Source: Maricaulis sp036231565 (GTDB taxonomy: Bacteria; Pseudomonadota; Alphaproteobacteria; Caulobacterales; Maricaulaceae). Taken from it: a stretch of DNA of 64,000 nt. Shown here piece by piece: positions 8,213 to 15,050 of this stretch. The first letter of the stretch is position 1. Each line of letters starts with the position of its first letter. Position numbers and translations under genes: made by a program. Under the pieces are notes generated by a model, which did not search any database, was not told the DNA's origin, and worked only from the letters and a program-made list of their open reading frames with translations. The DNA is taken from assembly GCA_036231565.1 (NCBI GenBank), contig JAZAHA010000049.1:124001-188000 (forward strand), in the 5' to 3' direction.

Positions 8213-9867
8213 GATTGTCGCTCCATCACGATGACGGCGTCGGCGATGTCACGCGCGGCAGGGTCGTGGCTGGCCATGATCACGGTTCGCCCGGAGGCGA
8301 GCTGGCGAAGGGTTGCCAGCAGCGCATCCTGGCGTTCGGCGTCGAGATGGGCGGTGGGCTCGTCGAACAGCAGGACCGGCGCGCCTGCGAGCAGGGCCCG
8401 GGCGAGGGCAAGCCGCTGCAGTTCGCCGCCGGAGAGGCCGCTGCCGCCGGGTCCGATCCGCATGTCGAGCCCGTCCGGCCGGTCCACAATGAAGTCGCAG
8501 CCGGCTGTATCGAGCGCAGCCAGGCAAGCGGTATCGTCCGCGTCCGGAGCCGCGAGGCGGAGATTGTCGCGGATCGTGCCTTCCAGTGCCCAGGGTTTCT
8601 GTCCGATCCAGGCGATGGAGCTGGCCAGCGAGTGGCCGGCCGGCAAGACATCGCCGTCGACACGGATTTCGCCGCGGACCGGTTCGGCCAGGGCCAGCAG
8701 CGACATCAGGACCGATGTCTTGCCGCATCCGGACGGTCCCCAGAGCAGGGTGATCCGGCCCGGTTCGGCGACGGCATTGAAATCCCGGACCACGACCTGC
8801 CCGCTGCGGGCCAGATCGGCGGATTGCCAGGCGATCCGCGGCGCCTGCCCGAGCGCTTCGAGCCGGACGATGGGGGCTATATCCCCGGTCCCGGCAAGTT
8901 GGGCCAGGGACTCGGCCCCGGCGCGCGCATCGCTGCGCGCATGGTGAAGCGCGGAGAGCTGGCGCACGGGCGCAAAGAATTCCGGCGCCAGTACCAGGGC
9001 GGCCAGACCCTCCCGCAGGGTCAGGGTCTCAAAGGTTTCGAACGGGAAGACCCCCAGCAGCTTGAACCCGACATAGACGGCCACGAGCGCGATCGAGATC
9101 GAGGCGAAAAATTCCAGCACGGCGGTCGACAGGAAGGCGACCCGCAGGATCGCCATGGTGCGGCGCGCCAGCTCGTCGGCGGCCGCTTCGATCACACCGG
9201 CTTCACGCGCCACACCATTGAAGGCGCGGATCGTGCCGGCCATCCGAACGCGGCTCTCGAAGGTTCCGGCGAGCGTATCGAGAGCGCCCTGTTGTGCGCG
9301 GGCCAGTGCGGCGGTCTCTGACGCCGTCAGCCAGATGAAGACCGGCAGCATCACGGTCGAGGCCAGGATCAGTGCGCCCGCCAGCCAGCTCTGGGTGAAA
9401 ATGGCGATGACCACGAGGACCGGGGTGAGCACGGCGGCGGTCCGGCCCGGCAGCCAATGGGCGGCATGGCCGGCAAGAATGGCGGTGCGGTCCACCAGCT
9501 GCGCGGTGCGTTCACCGGCGGGTGCACCGTCGAACAGGGCCGGGCCGGTCTTCGCCGCCAGACCCGCCATATCCTGCCGCGCGGCCGCGACCAGCCCTTG
9601 TCCGGCGCGCTCGGACGCCTGCGAACGAAGCCAGCTGAAGCCGCCGCGGCCGATGAGTGCCGCGGCCGCGACCAGGAGGGCGGGCAGGGCATTGCGTCCG
9701 TCGACGAGGGCCGAGATCGCCGTGGCAAAACCGAGCGCAAAGGCGATGGCCGCGAGCGTGTCCATAAGGATCGCCAGTTCGGCCAGCCGCACATCGTGGC
9801 GCGCTGCGCGTGCCCAGCCTTTCAGGCGGAGGCTCGCAGACATCTGGCTTTCGCTTCTGGAAGTCAT
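8209..9867 (-). CDS. cydD: Heterodimeric ABC exporter subunit CydD
   Basis: A 552-residue partner of CydC, also a membrane domain followed by an ATPase (Walker A WGPSGCGKTS, signature GLSGGELQRLALARA, Walker B VLLFDEPTAHLD). I call the upstream half CydD because cydD precedes cydC in known operons. The ATG at 9867 has no clear Shine-Dalgarno; ATG 9843 (residue 9) is an alternative. It is transcribed divergently from cydA, with 101 bp between them. Confidence 0.9.
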   Translation of the reverse strand: MTSRSESQMSASLRLKGWARAARHDVRLAELAILMDTLAAIAFALGFATAISALVDGRNALPALLVAAAALIGRGGFSWLRSQASERAGQGLVAAARQDMAGLAAKTGPALFDGAPAGERTAQLVDRTAILAGHAAHWLPGRTAAVLTPVLVVIAIFTQSWLAGALILASTVMLPVFIWLTASETAALARAQQGALDTLAGTFESRVRMAGTIRAFNGVAREAGVIEAAADELARRTMAILRVAFLSTAVLEFFASISIALVAVYVGFKLLGVFPFETFETLTLREGLAALVLAPEFFAPVRQLSALHHARSDARAGAESLAQLAGTGDIAPIVRLEALGQAPRIAWQSADLARSGQVVVRDFNAVAEPGRITLLWGPSGCGKTSVLMSLLALAEPVRGEIRVDGDVLPAGHSLASSIAWIGQKPWALEGTIRDNLRLAAPDADDTACLAALDTAGCDFIVDRPDGLDMRIGPGGSGLSGGELQRLALARALLAGAPVLLFDEPTAHLDAERQDALLATLRQLASGRTVIMASHDPAARDIADAVIVMERQS

Positions 9868-9920
9868 GTGGCCCGTCCGGGTCCTGTGTGCGACGTTTCG
9901 CCCGTTGCACCGGAAGCTAA

Positions 9921-9943
9921 AACTTGTATTTCAGGTGCAAGTT
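9921..9943. promoter_or_regulatory. Dyad operator between cydD and cydA, NsrR-like
   Basis: A 23-bp interrupted palindrome: the arms AACTTG and CAAGTT are perfect and 11 bp apart, and eight of the eleven half-site positions are symmetric. The 11-1-11 geometry and the TTGTATTT...TGCAA core resemble the described NsrR consensus (AAGATGYATTT-N-AAATRCATCTT). It is 25 bp before cydA and 53 bp before cydD, so it could control both divergent transcripts. Confidence 0.55.
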
Positions 9944-9968
9944 AACGCGTCGGAACCGGAGTTCAACC

Positions 9969-11558
9969 ATGGAACACTTACTGGTCGCGGACCTTTCGCG
10001 ATGGCAGTTCGCGCTGACGGCGATGTACCACTTCCTGTTCGTTCCCCTGACGCTTGGCCTGTCGATGATCCTGGTGATCATGGAAGGCGCCTATGTCCTG
10101 ACCGGCAAGCCGGTCTGGAAAGACATTACGAAATTCTGGATGAACCTGTTCGGGATCAACTTCGTGCTCGGGGTCGCGACGGGGATTACCATGGAATTCC
10201 AGTTCGGCACGAACTGGTCCTACTACTCGCATTATGTCGGCGACATTTTCGGCGCCCCGCTCGCGATCGAAGGCCTGATGGCCTTCTTCCTGGAAGCGAC
10301 CTTTGTCGGCCTGATGTTCTTCGGCTGGGACAAGCTGTCGCGTCCGGTCCACTGGCTCGTCACCGGCCTGGTGGCTCTGGGCTCGAATCTCTCGGCCCTG
10401 TGGATCCTGATCGCGAACGGCTGGATGCAGGCGCCGGTCGGCTCCGCATTCAATCCGGACACGATGCGCATGGAGATCACCAACTTCATGGAGGTGCTCT
10501 TCAACCCGGTCGCCCAGGCCAAATTCGTTCACACCGTGTCGGCGGGCTATGTGACCGCCTCGGTTTTCGTGCTCGGCATTTCGGCCTTCTATCTCCTGAA
10601 GGGGCGTCATCGCGGACTGGCCAAGCGGTCTGTCGCGGTTGCGGCTTCCTTCGGCCTGGCATCGGCCCTGTCGGTTGTCGTGCTGGGCGATGAGAGCGGT
10701 TATACGCTGACCGATCACCAGCGCATGAAACTCGCCGCTCTCGAGGGCATGTGGCACACCGAAGAGGCGCCGGCGCCGCTGACACTGGTCGGTCTGCCTG
10801 ACCAGGAAGCGCAGGAAACCCGCTACGAGATCCAGGTGCCCTGGCTTCTGGGCCTGATTGCGACCCGCAGCATCGACGGCGATGTCGAGGGCATCCTGCC
10901 GCTCGTCGCCATCGCCCAGGACCGGATCGAGAACGGGATCACGGCCTATGATGCGGTCCAGCGGCTCAATGCCGATCCGGAGAATGTGGCAGCGCGCGAA
11001 CAATTCGAGCTGGCCAAGCAGGATCTGGGCTATGCCCTCCTGCTGATGCGCTATGTCGACGATCCGCGCGAGGCGACACCGGACCAGATCCAGCAGGCCG
11101 CCTGGGACACGGTCCCCAACGTCGCCATGGCTTTCTGGTCCTTCCGCATCATGGCGGGGCTCGGCTTCTTCTTCATCGCGGTCTTTGCCCTGGCCTTCTA
11201 CCTGGTGAGCCTGCGCCGGCCTTTCCCGCGCTGGTTCCTGCGCCTGGCCGTGGCGATCATTCCCCTGCCCTGGATTGCCGCGGAGCTTGGCTGGGTGCTG
11301 GCCGAGACCGGCCGTCAGCCCTGGGTGATCGACGGTGTGCTGCCGACCTTCATGGGTGTGTCCAGCCTGTCCGCCAGCCAGGTGATCCTGACAATGGTCG
11401 GCTTCACCCTTCTCTACGGCACGCTTGCCGTGATCGAGGTGACGCTGATGGTCCGGGCGATCCGCAAGGGGCCGACGGCAGAAAAGCCGACCATGACACA
11501 CCAGCCCGCATCCGGCGGCTTCCCCGAAGCCGTACCGGCGCCGCTCTACGACCGATAG
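9969..11558 (+). CDS. cydA: Cytochrome bd ubiquinol oxidase subunit I
   Basis: A 529-residue membrane oxidase subunit carrying haems b558, b595 and d. H21 in TAMYHFLFVPLTLG corresponds to the haem ligand near the E. coli N-terminus and H188 in KFVHTVSAGY to the b558 ligand; acidic residues E101 and E109 lie in the conserved helix, and GRQPWVIDGVLPT is diagnostic. The start was taken at ATG 9969, where the conserved N-terminus begins; the frame is open further upstream but lacks similarity. It is first in cydABX. Confidence 0.97.
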   Translation: MEHLLVADLSRWQFALTAMYHFLFVPLTLGLSMILVIMEGAYVLTGKPVWKDITKFWMNLFGINFVLGVATGITMEFQFGTNWSYYSHYVGDIFGAPLAIEGLMAFFLEATFVGLMFFGWDKLSRPVHWLVTGLVALGSNLSALWILIANGWMQAPVGSAFNPDTMRMEITNFMEVLFNPVAQAKFVHTVSAGYVTASVFVLGISAFYLLKGRHRGLAKRSVAVAASFGLASALSVVVLGDESGYTLTDHQRMKLAALEGMWHTEEAPAPLTLVGLPDQEAQETRYEIQVPWLLGLIATRSIDGDVEGILPLVAIAQDRIENGITAYDAVQRLNADPENVAAREQFELAKQDLGYALLLMRYVDDPREATPDQIQQAAWDTVPNVAMAFWSFRIMAGLGFFFIAVFALAFYLVSLRRPFPRWFLRLAVAIIPLPWIAAELGWVLAETGRQPWVIDGVLPTFMGVSSLSASQVILTMVGFTLLYGTLAVIEVTLMVRAIRKGPTAEKPTMTHQPASGGFPEAVPAPLYDR

Positions 11559-11570
11559 GAGACGCATATC

Positions 11571-12716
11571 ATGGAACTGCCTCTCGACTATCCGACGCTC
11601 CGCGTCATCTGGTGGGGCCTTCTGGGCGTCCTCCTGATCGGTTTCGCCCTGACCGATGGCTACGACCTCGGCGTCGCCACGCTCCTGCCTTTCGTCGCAA
11701 AGACCGATGCGGAACGCCGGCTCGTGATCAACACGATCGGCCCGATGTGGGAAGGCCACCAGGTCTGGCTCATCCTGGGCGGCGGCGCGATCTTTGCCGC
11801 CTGGCCCTATGTCTATGCCGTCAGCTTCTCCGGCTTCTACCTCGCCATGTTCGTGGTGCTGTCGGCCCTGATCCTGCGGCCTGTCGGCTTCAAATACCGC
11901 TCCAAGCGCGACAGTGCGGTCTGGCGCAACAGCTGGGACTGGGCGCTCTTCATCGGCGGCTTCGTGCCGGCGCTGATATTCGGTGTCGCGGTGGGCAATG
12001 TGCTGCGCGGTGTCCCGTTCGATTTCGACAGCATGCTGCGGGCCACCTATGAGGGCGGCCTGTTCGGCCTGCTCAACCCCTTCGCCCTGCTCGCCGGTCT
12101 GATCTCGGTCGCCATGCTGGTCATGCACGGGGCGTCCTGGCTCGTGGTGAAAGCCGAGAAAGGTCCCGTGCGTGACCGTGCGGCCCGCTCCGGATCGCTC
12201 GCGGCATTGCTGACCCTCGGCCTGTTTGTCATAGCCGGTATCTGGGCTGCGACGGCCCTGCCCGGCTATACGATCACGTCCGATATCCCGCTGGATGGCC
12301 CATCCAATCCGATGCGCAAGACTGTCAGTGTCGAAGCGGGGGGCTGGATTGGCAATTTCGTGCGGCATCCGTGGATGACGCTGGCGCCGTTGATGGCCGT
12401 TGCCGGGGCTGGCCTGGCAGCGGTGAGCCTCTACGCCAAGCGCAATGCGGCGAGCCTCGCCGGGTCGGCCATGTCGGTCTTCGGTGTCGTCGCGACGGCT
12501 GGCGTGTCGATGTTCCCCTTCATCCTGCCGAGCTCGCTCAATCCCGATGCCAGCCTGACCGTATGGGACAGCTCGTCCAGCCACGGCACGCTGTTCTTCA
12601 TGCTGATCATGACGGCGATCTTCGTGCCGCTGATCGTTCTCTACACCAGCTGGGTGTTCAAGGTGCTGTGGGGACGTGTGACGTCCGAGCAGGCCACCTC
12701 GCCTGGCTCCTACTGA
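11571..12716 (+). CDS. cydB: Cytochrome bd ubiquinol oxidase subunit II
   Basis: A 381-residue polytopic membrane protein. It opens with a typical CydB N-terminus (IWWGLLGVLLIGFALTDGYD), followed by GPMWEGHQVWLILGGGA and RPVGFKYRSK. It partners CydA to form the quinol-oxidising, high-affinity O2 reductase. It starts 12 nt after cydA with a purine-rich site (GGAGACG) in between. Confidence 0.97.
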   Translation: MELPLDYPTLRVIWWGLLGVLLIGFALTDGYDLGVATLLPFVAKTDAERRLVINTIGPMWEGHQVWLILGGGAIFAAWPYVYAVSFSGFYLAMFVVLSALILRPVGFKYRSKRDSAVWRNSWDWALFIGGFVPALIFGVAVGNVLRGVPFDFDSMLRATYEGGLFGLLNPFALLAGLISVAMLVMHGASWLVVKAEKGPVRDRAARSGSLAALLTLGLFVIAGIWAATALPGYTITSDIPLDGPSNPMRKTVSVEAGGWIGNFVRHPWMTLAPLMAVAGAGLAAVSLYAKRNAASLAGSAMSVFGVVATAGVSMFPFILPSSLNPDASLTVWDSSSSHGTLFFMLIMTAIFVPLIVLYTSWVFKVLWGRVTSEQATSPGSY

Positions 12717-12733
12717 CCGGAGGTCCTGGAACC

Positions 12734-12844
12734 ATGTGGTATTTCACCTGGGTACTCGGTCTGGCCGCCGCCCTCGGCTTCGGAATCCTCAACGCGCTCT
12801 GGCTGGAATTCACGCCGGATGCGGAAGAAGAGGAGCTGGACTGA
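12734..12844 (+). CDS. cydX: Cytochrome bd small subunit CydX
   Basis: A 36-residue protein beginning MWYFTWVLGLAAALGFGI, with one membrane helix and an acidic C-terminus (EEEELD). This is the pattern of CydX (E. coli begins MWYFAWILG). It lies 17 nt after cydB behind GGAGGTCCTGGAACC. CydX stabilises the CydAB haem centre. The gene is short enough to be missed by automatic annotation. Confidence 0.93.
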   Translation: MWYFTWVLGLAAALGFGILNALWLEFTPDAEEEELD

Positions 12845-12863
12845 CGCCTTGCGATCGCGTCAG
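12841..12863. terminator. Stem-loop across the cydX / LytTR gene convergence
   Basis: CTGACGC and GCGTCAG form a 7-bp perfect stem around a 9-nt loop and cover the stop codons of both convergent genes. There is no T-run, so a Rho-independent role is only possible. Confidence 0.35.
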
Positions 12864-13663
12864 GCCGCCACGTCCTGACGCGGCGGCACCCGGCCGCTCG
12901 CCATGAACTCGGCCAGTTGCAGGCGGTATTTGCGCCCCACGCGCACCATCTCTCCATTGGCCAGCTCGACCGAATGCGTGCCGTGGCGGTCGGCATGGGT
13001 GCGTTCGATGTGATGCACATTGACGATTGCCGAGCGGTGAATTCGCAGGAAGTCCGCCGGGTCCAGCCGCTCCTCCAGCTCCCGCAGCGAGATCCGGTGC
13101 AGGAGCTGCCGGTTGCGCAGGTTGAAATGGACATAGCTGCGCGCGGCCTCGATCCAGACGATCTGCGACTGGGGTACCCGCACGGTTTCATTGCGGCAGC
13201 GGATCCAGAAGTCCCGGTAGACCGGTGCCCCGGCATCTGCGGCATGGCCCTGGCGAATGCCGGCCAGCGTCTCGCTGAGCACGGCGACCCGGGCCAGGTC
13301 GCGCCGTTGCTGCAACTCGGTCCGCACGCGGCGCAGGCATTCCTCAAGACGCAGTGTCTCGACCGGCCGCAGGAGAAAGTCGGTCACCTGCAGCTCGAAC
13401 GCGGTCAGGGCGTGTATCGGCAAGTCGCCCATCATCACGATGACCGGACCATCGCCCGCCATGTTCCACCGGCGCGAGAGAAGGCGCTCAAGCCCCGGCT
13501 GGTCGCTGCCGAGAAACACCACGTCCGGCGATGCGCCGTGCCAGGGATCGTCCTGGCCGGCGGCAGGACGGGCGCAGACGCAGGTGGTATCTGCGAACCG
13601 GTCCAGTTGCCGTTGTAACTGCGTCCGGGCGAGTTCGCGGCTTTCAAGGATGAGGCAGCGCAT
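12860..13663 (-). CDS. LytTR DNA-binding protein with a degenerate receiver-like domain
   Basis: 267 residues. The C-terminal LytTR domain (about 150-255) is clear: IVWIEAARSYVHFNLRN, then FLRIHRSAIVNVHHIE. The N-terminal half resembles a response-regulator receiver, but where the phosphorylated Asp is expected the sequence reads DVVFLGSD, and the usual KP near the end is RP (LLRPVETLR), so phosphorylation is doubtful. The start at ATG 13663 has GGAGG six bases upstream. It is divergent from a second LytTR gene at 14052. Confidence 0.82.
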   Translation of the reverse strand: MRCLILESRELARTQLQRQLDRFADTTCVCARPAAGQDDPWHGASPDVVFLGSDQPGLERLLSRRWNMAGDGPVIVMMGDLPIHALTAFELQVTDFLLRPVETLRLEECLRRVRTELQQRRDLARVAVLSETLAGIRQGHAADAGAPVYRDFWIRCRNETVRVPQSQIVWIEAARSYVHFNLRNRQLLHRISLRELEERLDPADFLRIHRSAIVNVHHIERTHADRHGTHSVELANGEMVRVGRKYRLQLAEFMASGRVPPRQDVAA

Positions 13664-13748
13664 GGCGGTCCTCCACATAACGCACTGAATAACGTGATGG
13701 ATTGGCTACCGCGCTGTTCCGGTCATGCCTACATGCCAACACCGGGTG

Positions 13749-13782
13749 TGTGACGACTTTGCGGGTGTCCGGGTTCGTCACA
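13749..13782. promoter_or_regulatory. Inverted repeat between the two LytTR genes
   Basis: TGTGACGA and TCGTCACA are a perfect 8-bp inverted repeat separated by 18 bp, in the 388-bp intergenic stretch (13664-14051) where no convincing gene is seen. It could be an operator for either flanking regulator. Confidence 0.35.
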
Positions 13783-13801
13783 GGCGCTTGCGGGTTAAAC
13801 C

Positions 13802-13835
13802 CTGACGCCGTTGTTCGTCGTTTTCTGACGCTGTT
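13802..13835. promoter_or_regulatory. Direct repeat, candidate LytTR binding site
   Basis: CTGACGCCGTT and CTGACGCTGTT are direct repeats (10 of 11 identical) with a period of 23 bp, about two helical turns. LytTR proteins bind paired direct repeats on one face of the helix, so this is a plausible target of one or both neighbours. Confidence 0.4.
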
Positions 13836-14051
13836 CGCAACAGGCGGCCGCGCTTCGGCGCAATTCCGGGCGGGCCGGTGCTTCTCTCTTGCTACGTGTG
13901 GGACTCGAGAGGTGACAGAATTTTAAGCCCCCCGCGTGGTCGTCGTCATGCTCGGGATGACAGGCTCGACGGGCTGTTCAGGGCGGTTCGGAGCGTGGGG
14001 AGGCGCAGCGTGACGACGCAGTTTCCAGATTTACATGGCAGGGGTATCCCG

Positions 14052-14858
14052 ATGCGCTGGACGCTCCGGGTTGTCGCCGGCGGCTGCATAGTCTGGGCCG
14101 TTCTCGTCCTTCTCTTCGTCGCCGTTCAGTACCAGGAAGCCGTGTCCGACGGCGCTCCGCCCAGCTTCGCGCTCGGCGTCCGGCATCAATCGGTATTCTC
14201 CGCGATTGCCCTGCCCGCGATTATCGCGGGTAGCCTGGTCGGGCTACGTCACGCGCTCGCAGGCAGTCCGGCGTGGCGACGCTGTGTCGAAGCGGCGGGT
14301 GTCGTCGCGATATTCTCGATGGCCGACTATTTCTGGACGGTACTGGTGCTGTCCGCCTACACCGGCGTGCCGGCCCAGGCGCTGGTGGCCTCCACACCCT
14401 CCCTGTTCTGGCTGATGCTGCCGACCTTCACGGGGATGGCCTATCTGGCCGGCGCCCAGCTGAAGGGCCTGGTGCAGCGCAGTAGCGATACGATGCGGGG
14501 AGGCCGGACGGCGCGCCTGGCCGTACGGTCGGCCGGACGCACCGATTATGTGGCACTGGATGATATCGTTATTGTGTCCGCACAGGGCAATTATGTAGCC
14601 CTTGTCGACCGCTCAGGGCGTGAAGTGTTGCACCGTGCGACCATGATCGAGATGGCGCAGATGCTCGACGGTCAGGGTTTCGTTCAGGTGCACCGCTCGC
14701 ACTTTGTGCGTCCGTCAGATGTTGTTTCGACAGAACAGCGCCGCGAACGGATTGCATCGGTCCGGCTTCGCAGCGGCCAGATTCTTCCCGTCAGCGCAAC
14801 CGGAAGTGCAGCGCTGATGGCGGCTCTGAACAATTCGGCAGCCGTTTCACCGGCCTGA
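14052..14858 (+). CDS. Membrane-anchored LytTR transcriptional regulator
   Basis: 268 residues. The N-terminal half contains about four hydrophobic helices (near 5-30, 40-65, 80-105 and 110-135); the C-terminal LytTR domain (about 155-260) shows YVALDDIVIVSAQGNYVALV and FVQVHRSHFVRPSDV. DNA binding by a membrane-tethered LytTR protein is known, and the membrane part may sense an envelope signal. The start at ATG 14052 follows AGGGGT; upstream in-frame codons lack a ribosome site. The TonB receptor gene follows 192 bp downstream and may be its target. Confidence 0.8.
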   Translation: MRWTLRVVAGGCIVWAVLVLLFVAVQYQEAVSDGAPPSFALGVRHQSVFSAIALPAIIAGSLVGLRHALAGSPAWRRCVEAAGVVAIFSMADYFWTVLVLSAYTGVPAQALVASTPSLFWLMLPTFTGMAYLAGAQLKGLVQRSSDTMRGGRTARLAVRSAGRTDYVALDDIVIVSAQGNYVALVDRSGREVLHRATMIEMAQMLDGQGFVQVHRSHFVRPSDVVSTEQRRERIASVRLRSGQILPVSATGSAALMAALNNSAAVSPA

Positions 14859-15050
14859 TTCCCCCGTCCGCAGGCCTGCCCGTTGCTGGCAACACACCGC
14901 TCCCGTTCGCCCCTTTCATATTGAGCCGTGTTCCCCCGCGCTGGTCGGATCGATCCGTCAGCGCCCGTCTGCATGTCCGAAAATGACCCCGGCGCGCTGG
15001 CAAGTGATCACCAAACAAGAGCGCCGGCCCGACCGGCCTCGGGGGATAAT

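Noticed and set aside
9978..12584. An 868-codon open frame opposite cydA and cydB
   Set aside because: Composition is Arg/Gly/His/Gln-rich with no domain; it mirrors the well-conserved cydAB sequence.
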